From contig NZ_BJXA01000016.1 in assembly GCF_007990755.1 (NCBI RefSeq), positions 1-64,000 on the forward strand: a DNA stretch of 64,000 nucleotides, in the 5' to 3' direction. The position numbers were made by a program, and so were the translations under genes. Shown piece by piece: positions 9,475-17,710 of this stretch; within the stretch, counting starts at the first letter, position 1; each line of letters starts with the position of its first letter. The notes below the pieces were generated by a model. That model was given only the letters and a program-made list of their open reading frames with translations. It ran no database searches and was not told where the DNA came from. Source of the stretch: Nocardia ninae NBRC 108245 (GTDB lineage: Bacteria; Actinomycetota; Actinomycetes; Mycobacteriales; Mycobacteriaceae).

Positions 9475-9905
9475 CCGACCTGCAGAGATGGGAGCAGCAG
9501 CTTCAGCAGGAACTCGCCGAAATCCGCCGCAGCGCAGAAACACTCGCGAAGTCGGCCGCAGCTGTGACCGGGCGGGGTGAGCTGCGGGGCATCACCATCG
9601 AGGTCAACGCCGGCGGAGACATCACGACCCTGCATATTGCACCGGCTGCGATGCGATGGTCCACCGCGCAGCTGACCAATGCGCTGCTGGACTGCCATCG
9701 CCGTGCCCGAGCCGACGTTCGCGCCAAAACCGAAGAGGTCGCTCGGACGGCCGATCCTCGATTGCGCAGTCAGCTGCAGGAGATTCTCGGCACGACGGAG
9801 AACCCGCCTGCGGAACAGCGTCGGACGTTGACGGAGGAGCAGGTGCAAGCGGCGGACGACGCGTATTTCGAACGGATCAACCAAGGTTGGACCACCGAGC
9901 GCTGA
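9471..9905 (+). CDS. YbaB/EbfC-like protein of a T7SS module
   Basis: The 144-aa product opens with a coiled-coil helix (LQRWEQQLQQELAEIRRSAE), continues with the strand pattern of the YbaB/EbfC fold (ITIEVNAGGDITTLHI) and a second helix (STAQLTNALLDCHRRARAD). YbaB-like proteins are dimers that bind DNA in the nucleoid, and in actinobacteria short versions recur beside WXG100 and toxin genes. ATGA overlap with the immunity-like gene places it in the same operon. Its function there is unknown. Confidence 0.72.
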   Translation: MTDLQRWEQQLQQELAEIRRSAETLAKSAAAVTGRGELRGITIEVNAGGDITTLHIAPAAMRWSTAQLTNALLDCHRRARADVRAKTEEVARTADPRLRSQLQEILGTTENPPAEQRRTLTEEQVQAADDAYFERINQGWTTER

Positions 9906-10114
9906 CGGTCGTCGGTTCATGGCTCGCGCGCGGGTTGCGTTCTACGTCCTGAGCTGTAATGGAGCTAGAACACGTTGCGCGGGGTTTCGAGTAGGCCGAA
10001 TGCGTTGCGACTGCCCTCTCCGCTGAACGGGTCGCTGCTGGACTTGTTCGATCGTCGCCACGGACCCGCTGTCGTGGGTCGCACGCAACACCGCGCCGAC
10101 TGTCTGGCCCGCGC

Positions 10115-10700
10115 TCATCGCCTCGTCTCGTACCGGGTCAGCAGCACTCCGCCGGGAAACATCCGGGTCTCCACCAGGTTCAAGTTCACCCAGCTGTCCA
10201 GCGCGGTGAAGAACGGTGTGCCGCCGCCGACCAGGACCGGCACGGTGACCAGCACGTATTCGTCGATCAGCCCCGCCCGCATAGCCGCACCGGCGAGCGT
10301 CGCGCCGCCGATGTCCATCGGGCCGGCGTCCTCGGCCTTGAGCCGCGTGATCTCGGTGACCGCGTCGCCGGTGAACAGGCGGGTGTTCCAGTCGACTGTG
10401 CTGGTCGTCGCGGAGAACAACACCTTCGGCATGTCCCGCCAGCGACGGGCGTACTCGATCGCCGCCGGTGTGGCGCCGGGCTGCTGGTCGGCGGTCGGCC
10501 AGTGGGAACTCATCGCCTCCCACAGCTTGCGCCCATACAGCGCCAGGCCCGTCGCCGCCACCCGGTCGGACCACCACTGGAACAGCTCGTCGCTCGGTGA
10601 CGAGTCCGGTCCCTCGCCCCCCACTCCAGCCGAGGTCGTCGCCGGGCGCGGCGATGTAGCCGTCCAGGGTCACATTCATGCCAAAGGTCAGTTTCCGCAT
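10115..10700 (-). pseudogene. RibD/DHFR-like reductase with a frameshift in a run of six C
   Basis: Reading leftward from the ATG at 10700 gives MRKLTFGMNVTLDGYIAAPG, the typical start of the RibD C-terminal/dihydrofolate reductase-like family. The frame is lost at a C6 run (10617-10622 on plus). The matching remainder continues in another frame to 10115 (VAATGLALYGRKLWEAM, GGATLAGAAMRAGLIDEYVL, ending TRYETRR). One C fewer restores a single 194-aa protein of normal family length. It is either a real frameshift or a sequencing error at the homopolymer. The family contains NADPH-dependent reductases of unknown substrate. Confidence 0.8.
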
Positions 10701-10753
10701 GCGGCAGCCTCTCGTGAGTCGATCTCACGCGTACAGACGGTAGCGGTGGATGC

Positions 10754-11488
10754 TCATGCAGCGGGGTCGCGCTGCGAACCTGCGTCCGAGACGGCGTCTC
10801 GATGCTCGCCGCGCCTACGCCAGCCGCGGTATCCGCGATGTAGTGCGACGGCGCCGAGGATCGCGGTGACGCACCACACCGCGATCGCGGTGTAGGCCAG
10901 GGGCGCCGACAGGTCGCCGATCGATGCGCCGAGTGCGGTGTAGACGAAGGCGCGCGGCGCCGAGCCGATGAAGGCGCCGACCGCCATCTGCCACACCGGA
11001 ATGCCGAACGCACCGAAGACATACGACGCCAGCGCATCCGAGATCCCGGGGACGAAGCGCTGCCCGACGACAGCCCAGAGGCCGCGCCGCTCGATCTGCG
11101 TATCGATCTGCTCGGCGCGGCGGGCTCCGATCAGCCTGCGTGCACTCTCGCGGCCCGCACGCCGTCCGAGCACGCTGGCGATGATTGCCGTGCCCACGGT
11201 CGCGCCGAGCGTGACGAAGGTGCCGACGAGTGGACCGAACAGCAGGCCGCTGCCCGCGGCCAGGATCGTGCCGGGGACGAAGATCGCGCCGAGGGCGGCC
11301 GAGGCCACCACATAGACCAGCGGTGCGACCGGGCCGGTCGACTCGATCAGCTCGCGCACGGCGTCGATGTCGATTACGCGGGCGACGGCGACGAGATAGA
11401 ACATCACACACAAGAACGCGGCGAACAGCACGAGGCGGGCGATGTCCAGTCGCCGACTGATGCGGTAAGGGCTGCCGTTCTCGGTCAT
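10754..11488 (-). CDS. TVP38/TMEM64 (SNARE-associated/DedA-like) membrane protein
   Basis: The 244-aa protein has five or six hydrophobic segments and the family signature around FVPGTILAAGSGLLFGPLVGT and GTAIIASVLGRRAGRE, followed by RRGLWAVVGQRFVPGISDAL. The family is related to DedA proteins implicated in lipid flipping, but this member's substrate is unknown. I chose the ATG at 11488 (MTENGSPYRISRR). A longer ORF from 11614 adds an unlikely basic leader. Confidence 0.85.
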   Translation of the reverse strand: MTENGSPYRISRRLDIARLVLFAAFLCVMFYLVAVARVIDIDAVRELIESTGPVAPLVYVVASAALGAIFVPGTILAAGSGLLFGPLVGTFVTLGATVGTAIIASVLGRRAGRESARRLIGARRAEQIDTQIERRGLWAVVGQRFVPGISDALASYVFGAFGIPVWQMAVGAFIGSAPRAFVYTALGASIGDLSAPLAYTAIAVWCVTAILGAVALHRGYRGWRRRGEHRDAVSDAGSQRDPAA

Positions 11489-11628
11489 GATGCGGGCAAT
11501 CTTGCCGCATGCCGTCCGGACCCACGAATCGACGACGGTGCAGTAATTCCGCTGCGGCGGTCCTGATGTCGTGCGCGTCGATACGCGGTGGATCGCTAGT
11601 CGAAGTCCGGCCACCGCAAGCCGAGAAC

Positions 11629-11823
11629 TTACGTGACGGATTTGCCGACGACAGATTTGAAGAGTCCGTAGAGGACCTCCAGCCCACCCAGGACCATCAA
11701 CACGATGCCCAGCTTGGTCAGCGTGACGACCGGCGTATCAACATCGCCGGCGAACCGCCACAGCACGAAACCGATAACGAGGGTAATGCCGCCCATGATC
11801 ACGGCTTTGAATCCTGAATTCAT
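11629..11823 (-). CDS. Small two-helix membrane protein (DUF5708-like)
   Basis: The 64-aa product has two membrane helices (AVIMGGITLVIGFVLWRF and LGIVLMVLGGLEVLYGLF) joined by GDVDTPVVTLTK. The pattern recalls a small actinobacterial membrane family I remember as DUF5708, unconfirmed. The start faces the 33-bp palindrome at 11842-11874, so it is probably controlled together with the divergent TetR gene. Confidence 0.7.
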   Translation of the reverse strand: MNSGFKAVIMGGITLVIGFVLWRFAGDVDTPVVTLTKLGIVLMVLGGLEVLYGLFKSVVGKSVT

Positions 11824-11841
11824 CCCTTACCTCTCCAAGTA

Positions 11842-11874
11842 GTCCATACGACTGTACTGTACAGTCGTATGGAC
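11842..11874. promoter_or_regulatory. Perfect palindrome, probable TetR operator
   Basis: GTCCATACGACTGTA, a 3-nt centre CTG, then TACAGTCGTATGGAC: 15-bp perfect arms. It sits between the divergent small membrane gene and the leader ORF/TetR pair, 18 bp from the former's start. This is the position expected for a TetR autoregulatory operator covering both promoters. Confidence 0.75.
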
Positions 11875-11923
11875 CGGCGAGTCGTCAGACCACCGCGACA
11901 GTTCCCGTGCTGGAGGTCAATCC

Positions 11924-11986
11924 ATGAGCAAGTTCGTCGGTATCACCCGCGACGCCGTCTATATCAGTCCGGTCGAGAAGCAGTGA
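11924..11986 (+). CDS. 20-residue leader ORF coupled to the TetR gene
   Basis: An ATG at 11924 lies 8 bp after TGGAGGTC, a strong ribosome site, and encodes MSKFVGITRDAVYISPVEKQ. Its TGA overlaps the GTG at 11983 in frame with the TetR gene (GTGA). The arrangement looks like translational coupling by a leader peptide, or the stump of a deleted gene that now only drives TetR translation. No homologue comes to mind. Confidence 0.5.
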   Translation: MSKFVGITRDAVYISPVEKQ

Positions 11987-12630
11987 GCGGTGCGATGGTG
12001 ACGGACAACGCGCACGCCCTGCGGCGCGCCGAGCTGTTGGACGGCGTCCTCGACGTTGCGGCGACCCGAGGCATGGAAGCGGTGAGCGTGCGTGAGGTCG
12101 CCGCACAAGTCGGGGTGTCCCCAGCGAAGGTGCAGTACTACTTCCGCACCAAGGACGAAATGCTGATCGCCGCATTCAGACACGTCGAACAGCTCCTCGA
12201 CGACCGCGCGGCGCAGGTGAGCTACGAGCACGGCGTGGCAGCGGCACTGCGGGCTGTCCTGGTGGATTGGCTTCCGGTCGACGCGGCACGAGCGCGGTTG
12301 GTGAAGGTATGGATCGCGTTCCTCGCGCGCGCCGTCGTCACCGACGAACTCGCCGCGATCGAGTCGGCCTATCAGCAACGCACCCAGGCACAACTGATCG
12401 AGGCCATCGAATCCGCTATCGAATCCGGCGAATACGCGGCCGAGGTCGAACCCGCACTCGAGGCGCGACTGCTGTCCGCACTGGTCGAAGGGCTATCGGT
12501 GCGCATGCTGACCGACCCGGTCGGGTTGCCGGCCGAAACTGCTATCGCGACCCTCGACGCGCACCTGGCCGTCCATCCCAGGCGAGCAGACCACCGCGCC
12601 TCGTCGCACGCGCATCACCGTGCTGACTGA
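11983..12630 (+). CDS. TetR-family transcriptional regulator
   Basis: About 215 aa. The N-terminal helix-turn-helix (LLDGVLDVAATRGMEAVSVR then EVAAQVGVSPAKVQYYFRTK) is classical TetR. The C-terminal part fits the TetR_C_6-like ligand domain (WIAFLARAVVTDELAAI; EGLSVRMLTDP), where the family binds small effectors. The GTG at 11983 overlaps the 20-aa leader ORF; the ATG at 11995 is an alternative. The palindrome at 11842-11874 upstream is the likely autorepression site. Confidence 0.88.
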   Translation: MSGAMVTDNAHALRRAELLDGVLDVAATRGMEAVSVREVAAQVGVSPAKVQYYFRTKDEMLIAAFRHVEQLLDDRAAQVSYEHGVAAALRAVLVDWLPVDAARARLVKVWIAFLARAVVTDELAAIESAYQQRTQAQLIEAIESAIESGEYAAEVEPALEARLLSALVEGLSVRMLTDPVGLPAETAIATLDAHLAVHPRRADHRASSHAHHRAD

Positions 12631-12674
12631 GCTGGCTGCGGGCGCGTCGGTCTGGGATCGACGCGCCGGTCTGC

Positions 12675-13316
12675 CTAGGCCGTAACGGGGCGGGTGCGGT
12701 CGGTGGCCAGCAGGACCGCGACTGCGCCCAGCAGCGTGCCGGTGACCCAGCGCTGCGCCCGCAGCCACAGCGGCCGGCCGGACAGGAACGATGCGAGACT
12801 GGCGGCACCGAGCACGATCAGGCCGTTGATGGTTAGCGCGATACCGATCTGCACCGAGCCGAGCAGCAGACTCTGCAACCAAATTCGCCCGTGTTCGGGA
12901 GTCACGAACTGCGGAATCAGTGCCATGTAGATGATCGCGATCTTCGGATTGAGCAGGTTCGTGACCAGACCCATGGTGAAGAGTTTGCCCATGGAGTCGG
13001 CGGGCAGACCGGACGGCTCGAACACCGAGAGGCCGCCGCGCAACGTCTTCCACGCCAAGTACGCCAAATACGCTGCGCCGGCCAGCTTCAGGGCCAAGTA
13101 CAACCCGGGCACCACCGCGAAGATCGCGGTAAGCCCGACGGTGGCGGCCACGAGATACACCATGAACCCGATGGCCACGCCCGACAACGACACCAGACCC
13201 GCGCGCCGTCCCTGCGATACGGTCCGCGATACCAGATACACCATGTTCGGCCCTGGCGTAAGCACCATTCCCAGCTCGATCGCGGCCACTCCCAGCACCG
13301 CCGTCGTTTCGATCAC
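12675..13316 (-). CDS. LysE/RhtB-family amino-acid exporter
   Basis: The 213-aa product has six hydrophobic segments. It carries the LysE family N-terminal motif ELGMVLTPGPNMVYLVSR with the conserved GPN, then AGLVSLSGVAIGF and the central LLNPKIAIIYMALIPQFV. Members export amino acids or homoserine lactones across the inner membrane. The substrate cannot be told from sequence. The GTG start overlaps the end of an upstream fragment (GTGA), suggesting a former operon with a gene that is now mostly lost. Confidence 0.88.
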   Translation of the reverse strand: MIETTAVLGVAAIELGMVLTPGPNMVYLVSRTVSQGRRAGLVSLSGVAIGFMVYLVAATVGLTAIFAVVPGLYLALKLAGAAYLAYLAWKTLRGGLSVFEPSGLPADSMGKLFTMGLVTNLLNPKIAIIYMALIPQFVTPEHGRIWLQSLLLGSVQIGIALTINGLIVLGAASLASFLSGRPLWLRAQRWVTGTLLGAVAVLLATDRTRPVTA

Positions 13317-13437
13317 GCCTCATCCTCGGGCACACCCATAGCGGCTGTCGACCGCCACTTCCGACGCACTGGACTGCTCGACGCCGGGCCGATGGTGAAC
13401 CAGCACAGCGCGTGCCGACCACGATGACGTCGTACAT
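13313..13437 (-). pseudogene. Remnant of an FAD-dependent monooxygenase gene
   Basis: From an ATG at 13437 leftward the frame reads MYDVIVVGTRCAGSP, the typical N-terminus of an FAD-dependent monooxygenase with its GxGxxG-like nucleotide-binding start. Recognisable sequence then stops after 15 residues. The remaining bases run into the lysE start, where another frame ends with MGVPEDEA. This looks like a large internal deletion leaving only the two ends of a gene. It is short, so the identification rests on one motif. Confidence 0.35.
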
Positions 13438-13533
13438 GAAACTCGACTCCGGTATGTCCTCGACTGTTCCGGATCATGCGCGCAGCGGGATCATGGTGCA
13501 TCTGGTCGGTGTGCATTTGTGCCGTCGACTTGA

Positions 13534-14067
13534 TCAGAGCCTGGGCTTCACCATGTGGACCGCACCGCTGATGTGGTTGGGTGGGAGGGGATCCGGCGTG
13601 GGCAGGAGTTGGTAGCCCGCGTTCTGATACATGCGGATGTTGCGTTCGCTGCGTGCGCCGGTGAACAGGATGAATTGCTCGACGTGCGGGGGAGCGAGAC
13701 TTTCGATCAGGCGCAGCAGGTGGGAACCGGCTCCTCGACCGGCCAGGTCGGGAGCGACCATGAGCCGGCCGACGTGCCAGTCGCTACCTTCGACCTGGCC
13801 GCGCACCGCAGCGACCAGACGCCCGCGCTTCCGGACGACCAGAGTCGTCGACGTAGTCGCCCACGCCAGTACCTCGTCGTGAGTCTCGTGCAGTGGGGGG
13901 AGGTCGAGCATGTTGTTGAGCACCGCCTCCGGGACCCAGCAGCATCGCTGCAAGACAACGAGTTCGGCGAGATCGTCTGCAGTGAAGAGGGACAGTGTGG
14001 AGTCAGGGAGAACGTCCGATAGGGCGTCGCGGGGTAGATCTATCTGCTTCGGCGAGTGTGTGGCCAT
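13534..14067 (-). CDS. GNAT-family N-acetyltransferase
   Basis: From the ATG at 14067 (MATHSPKQIDLPRDALSD) the product is 177 aa with the acetyl-CoA-binding motif GRLMVAPDLAGRGAGSHLLR (Q/RxxGxG/A type) and the C-terminal ARSERNIRMYQNAGYQLL typical of GNAT enzymes. The acceptor substrate is unknown. It lies downstream of a second GNAT gene on the same strand, separated by about 46 bp. Confidence 0.85.
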   Translation of the reverse strand: MATHSPKQIDLPRDALSDVLPDSTLSLFTADDLAELVVLQRCCWVPEAVLNNMLDLPPLHETHDEVLAWATTSTTLVVRKRGRLVAAVRGQVEGSDWHVGRLMVAPDLAGRGAGSHLLRLIESLAPPHVEQFILFTGARSERNIRMYQNAGYQLLPTPDPLPPNHISGAVHMVKPRL

Positions 14068-14113
14068 GAGTGGTTCCTGATCAGTGGTGCGGATGGACAA
14101 TACGGCGTGCGGA

Positions 14114-14650
14114 TCAGCGCATCGGCTTGTGGAAGATGAGGAAATCGCACGGGGTGGCGAGCAGCGGCACCAGGTGCGGGTAGCTCTCGTCCAGCGCACC
14201 CTTACGCTCGAGGGCGTACCCGAGCCGCAGATACCAGCCGCGCAAAAACTCCTTCACCGGATGCGCCCAGCTGCGGGGCACCAGTAGCTCCAGCTGCACC
14301 GTCCGCGCACCCTGATCGACACAGTGGCGCTCGGCGAAATCGACTAGAGCACTGCCGATTCCGGTGCCGCGCTGCTCGGGCGCGCACACCAGCATGCCGA
14401 ATTCGCCGATGCCATCGGCCAATTGCTGAATGCGGACGGCACCAACGATTCGGCCATCCTCATCGCGCGCCACGGCGACATGACCGTCGGTGATCAACCC
14501 GGCCAGCTCGGATGTCGTTGTGCGGCTGGCGCCGTCACGCCACAGACCCGCTTCGGCCACTTCGTACACTCGATTCACCAGGTCGGCAAGCTCCGCGAGT
14601 AGCGCGGTATCGTCCGCCGCCTCCGTCGGCACCATCTCGATGGACACCAT
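14114..14650 (-). CDS. GNAT-family N-acetyltransferase
   Basis: I chose the ATG at 14650 because AAGGAG lies 6 bp upstream; longer starts add a basic tail. The 178-aa product carries the GNAT acetyl-CoA loop CAPEQRGTGIGSALVDFAE preceded by GEFGMLV, and a C-terminal RGWYLRLGYALERKG. The acceptor is unknown. It is the upstream member of a tandem pair of unrelated-looking GNATs. Confidence 0.86.
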   Translation of the reverse strand: MVSIEMVPTEAADDTALLAELADLVNRVYEVAEAGLWRDGASRTTTSELAGLITDGHVAVARDEDGRIVGAVRIQQLADGIGEFGMLVCAPEQRGTGIGSALVDFAERHCVDQGARTVQLELLVPRSWAHPVKEFLRGWYLRLGYALERKGALDESYPHLVPLLATPCDFLIFHKPMR

Positions 14651-14851
14651 CGGTACTCCTTCTCGCATCGTGACGTTTCCCGCGTCCGTTCCCGCGCTCA
14701 TGATCACATGGCGACGGCGTCGGCCGCGCCTGAGGCCGAATCTCGAGGCGCGGCCGCCTGTTTCAGTGTTCACCAGCTCCTCGGGCCCGACGCCGGGTTC
14801 TTTCCGCTCTCCTCCGGCAGGGTCTGGTCGCGGCGTCGTCTTGTGTCGGCT

Positions 14852-15733
14852 TCATCCGAGGACTGCGGTTAGATCGAGATGGGCGAGTCGGTTGGGATCG
14901 GACAGGATGTCGATCGCGGTGATGCGATCACCGGCAACGGTGAAGGCGAGGACGGAGAAGGGGGCGCCCTCGACGGTGTTGACCAATCCTGCACAGTCGT
15001 TGACCAAGGCGGGGTGGATGGTGCAGAGGGTGGCCATGCGCTGAAAGGTTTCGGCTTGTCCGGCGACGGCGGCCGCGCCACGGATCACGCGCATCGCTGC
15101 GCCGGAGTCGGCGCGCAGCACCACGTCGGGGTCGAGGAGGCGCAGCAGTTCCTCGAAGTCGCCGCCGCGGGCGGCGGTGAGGAAAGCGTCGACGACGCGG
15201 CGATGACCGGCCCGGTTCGAATCCGGGCCCGGACTCGAACCCTGGACTCGGCGGCGGGCCTGGCTGGCCAGTTTCTTGGCGGTCTGGGGAGTGCGGTCGA
15301 CGATGGGTGCGATCTGTTCGTACGGCAGCGCGAACATGTCGTGCAGGACGAAGGCGAGTCGTTCGGCGGGGCTCAGCGATTCCAGCACGACCAGCAATGC
15401 CAGGCTTACCGAGTCGGCAAGTAGCGCTTCGTGTTCCGGATCGAGGGTGGACTCGCTGGTGATCACCGGATCGGGCAGGTGGTCGGCTTCCAGTGGTTCT
15501 TCGCTGCGGGTTTTGCGGGAGCGCAGCATGTCCAGGCAGACGCGGCCGACGACGGTGGTCAGCCAACCGCCGAGGTTGCCGACGTCGCTGGTGTCGGTAC
15601 GTGCCAAGCGCAGCCACGCCTCTTGGACCGCGTCGTCGGCGTCGGTGAGCGAGCCGAGCATCCGGTAGGCGACCGCCCGCAGGTGGGTGCGGTGTCCTTC
15701 GAATTCCTCGGCCAGGAACTGGTCATCGTGCAC
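14852..15733 (-). CDS. sigJ: ECF41-type (SigJ-like) extracytoplasmic-function sigma factor
   Basis: The 293-aa protein has sigma region 2 (RAVAYRMLGSLTDADDAVQE), region 4 (LSPAERLAFVLHDMFALPYE) and a C-terminal SnoaL-like extension of about 110 residues. This is the ECF41 layout, in which the extension modulates activity in place of an anti-sigma factor. The ECF41 NPDKL-like motif appears as DPNRL near the end. It is divergent from a hydrolase-DoxX-CMD operon; ECF41 factors usually sit beside such genes and drive that promoter. The intergenic inverted repeat is described separately. Confidence 0.88.
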   Translation of the reverse strand: MHDDQFLAEEFEGHRTHLRAVAYRMLGSLTDADDAVQEAWLRLARTDTSDVGNLGGWLTTVVGRVCLDMLRSRKTRSEEPLEADHLPDPVITSESTLDPEHEALLADSVSLALLVVLESLSPAERLAFVLHDMFALPYEQIAPIVDRTPQTAKKLASQARRRVQGSSPGPDSNRAGHRRVVDAFLTAARGGDFEELLRLLDPDVVLRADSGAAMRVIRGAAAVAGQAETFQRMATLCTIHPALVNDCAGLVNTVEGAPFSVLAFTVAGDRITAIDILSDPNRLAHLDLTAVLG

Positions 15734-15772
15734 GGGGTCCTCCTCGATCTAGTCCCGTACCGATGACGAATG

Positions 15773-15931
15773 GGCGGCGGAAAACGTGACCCTATAAGTC
15801 TTCGCTGGCTTTTCCCATCACCGGTTCGGTGTGCGCTTCGCCCCGAACCGGCCGCCGGAAGTGGACCCGAGCCGGGTAGGAGCGGGCTCTACCTGCCCTT
15901 TTCCGTGTTGCGGTCACGTTTTCTCGCCGCC
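15773..15931. promoter_or_regulatory. Large inverted repeat in the sigJ/hydrolase divergent region
   Basis: GGCGGCGGAAAACGTGACC (15773-15791) is matched in inverse orientation by GGTCACGTTTTCTCGCCGCC (15912-15931) with a single inserted base. Between them lies a stem-loop CCGGTTCGG/CCGAACCGG (15821-15851). Each arm lies 180-260 bp from the gene it would point to. The arms could be paired promoters or operators for the two divergent units, or the ends of a 160-bp MITE-like insertion. Confidence 0.6.
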
Positions 15932-16029
15932 GTCCGTCAGTGCACCAGAACGCCGATCGCGGCGGCTTTTCGGAGCCGAATGCTCCCGCCTCGCGCGCCA
16001 TCTCGGCTGCTATCGAGAGGAACAACATT

Positions 16030-17202
16030 GTGAACGAGATCGAAGTACACGGCACCGTTGCCGACGGATACGAGCAGGTGCATGCCGAGTTCGCCGCCGT
16101 CGTCACCGAGGAGGACGGGGAATCGAGTGCGCAGCTGGCCGCGTTCGTGCGAGGCCGGAAAGTGGTGGACCTGTGGGCCGGCCGGGACGTTTCCTGCAAT
16201 ACGCTGACCGGTTTGCATTCCACCAGCAAGGGCGCCGCAGGCCTGGTGGTGGCGCTGCTCATCCAAGACGGTGTCCTCGATGTCGACCAGACGATCGCCC
16301 ACTACTGGCCACAATTCGCCGCCGCGGGTAAACAGCGCATTACCGTGCGCGACGTACTCGTCCACCGGTCCGGGATCGTCGGGGTCGACGGCGGACTCAC
16401 CATCGCCGAACTCGCCGACGAAAAGATCATCGCCGAACGACTGATCGGGCAGCGGCCCTTCTTCGAACCGGGATCGGTCCACGGATACGGCGGGTTCGTC
16501 ACTTACGCCATCATCGGCGAAGTGGTGCGGGCAGTGACCGGCAGCACCATCCAGGAACTGTTCGAACAACGGATACGCGCCCCCTACGGGCTGGATGTCT
16601 ACCTCGGCCTGCCCGCCGAACTCGACCACCGCTACCTGCCGATCCTGCCGTGGCGAGCGACCCCGGAGATGGAAGCGGCCTTCGCCGCCAACGCACCCAA
16701 CCCCCATGGGATCGCGGGCATCGCCTACAACCTCAACGCGCGCGGCTTCACCGCCGCCGACGTCATGACACTGCCCAACGACACCACCCTGCGCCGCCGC
16801 GGCCAAGGCTCGGCCGGTGGCGTCGGCAGCGCGAACGGCGTCGCAGCGATGTATGCCGCGGCCACCACCGGCATCGCTGGCCGGGAACCGCTGTTGTCCC
16901 TGGAAACCATCGCCATCGTCTCCGCCATCCATTCCGGTGGAGCGGATTTGGTGCGCGGTGCACAGGCGCCCTACGCACTGGGTTTCGAAGCCAAGAGTCT
17001 GCTGTATCCGTTCCTCGGCACCCACGCCTTCGGACACACCGGCTCCGCGGGCTCGGACGGATTCGCCGACCCACACAGCGGCCTGGCCTACGGCTACACC
17101 CGCCGCCGCGCCGCCTTCGCCTTCAACGCCCCCGAGAACGCCCGGCTCGCCGCCGCCGTATACCGCGCCGCCACCGGCACCCCGATCGCCTCGGCCGCCT
17201 GA
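16030..17202 (+). CDS. Serine hydrolase of the beta-lactamase/EstB-like family
   Basis: A GTG at 16030 after GAGAGG gives 390 aa. The class C-type catalytic set is visible: LHSTSKGAAG (SxxK, Ser64-Lys67), HGYGGFVTYAIIG (the Tyr motif) and FGHTGSAGSDG (the HTG/KTG-like third motif). Such proteins act as esterases, peptidases or occasionally beta-lactamases; no signal peptide is seen, so it is likely cytosolic. It heads the operon with DoxX-like and CMD-like genes, divergent from the ECF41 sigma factor. Confidence 0.87.
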   Translation: MNEIEVHGTVADGYEQVHAEFAAVVTEEDGESSAQLAAFVRGRKVVDLWAGRDVSCNTLTGLHSTSKGAAGLVVALLIQDGVLDVDQTIAHYWPQFAAAGKQRITVRDVLVHRSGIVGVDGGLTIAELADEKIIAERLIGQRPFFEPGSVHGYGGFVTYAIIGEVVRAVTGSTIQELFEQRIRAPYGLDVYLGLPAELDHRYLPILPWRATPEMEAAFAANAPNPHGIAGIAYNLNARGFTAADVMTLPNDTTLRRRGQGSAGGVGSANGVAAMYAAATTGIAGREPLLSLETIAIVSAIHSGGADLVRGAQAPYALGFEAKSLLYPFLGTHAFGHTGSAGSDGFADPHSGLAYGYTRRRAAFAFNAPENARLAAAVYRAATGTPIASAA

Positions 17203-17240
17203 CCCGCTACCGGCCGACCAACTATTCAGGAGCAACGAAC

Positions 17241-17675
17241 ATGTCTACTCGCACCACGTCGATGATCTCCCGCACCCTGAAACTCGCCCGCTGGATTCCC
17301 GTGACCGCCGTGCTCGCCGAAACCGCGGTCGGCGCCTACTGGGACCTCGCCCGGATCTCCTACGTCCGCGACTCTTTCGATCACCTCGGCTACCCCATGT
17401 ACTTCGCCACCATCCTGGGTGTCGCCAAGACCGCCGCCCTCGCCGCGATCCTGACCCCCGGCCACCCGCAAACCAAGGAATGGGCCTACGCCGGACTGGT
17501 CTTCGTCTACGGCGGCGCCGCCACCTCCCACATGGCCGCCGGGGACGGCCCCGACAAGTGGGCGATGCCGCTGTGCTTCGCCGCCGCCACCTTCGCCGCC
17601 CGCGCCTGGCTGCCCCAGGGCACCGCCACCCTGCGCGCGCTCGGCATCTCCGGAAACCGGCCCCAGCCCGCCTGA
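17241..17675 (+). CDS. DoxX-like small membrane protein
   Basis: The 144-aa product has about four hydrophobic segments, with WIPVTAVLAETAVGAYWDL at the start and YFATILGVAKTAALAAILTP in the middle, fitting the DoxX-like family. It starts 38 bp after the hydrolase and ends 35 bp before the CMD-like gene, so all three are probably one transcript. DoxX relatives often neighbour ECF sigma factors; the biochemical role here is unknown. Confidence 0.8.
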   Translation: MSTRTTSMISRTLKLARWIPVTAVLAETAVGAYWDLARISYVRDSFDHLGYPMYFATILGVAKTAALAAILTPGHPQTKEWAYAGLVFVYGGAATSHMAAGDGPDKWAMPLCFAAATFAARAWLPQGTATLRALGISGNRPQPA

Positions 17676-17710
17676 CCCCGGCCGATTCACCACAACAGAG
17701 AAGGAACACG

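Noticed and set aside
16650-17240. Plus-strand frames running through the end of the hydrolase gene into DoxX and CMD genes
   Set aside because: The upstream parts are Arg/Pro-rich shadows; only the parts after 17241 and 17711, with their own ribosome sites, are genes.
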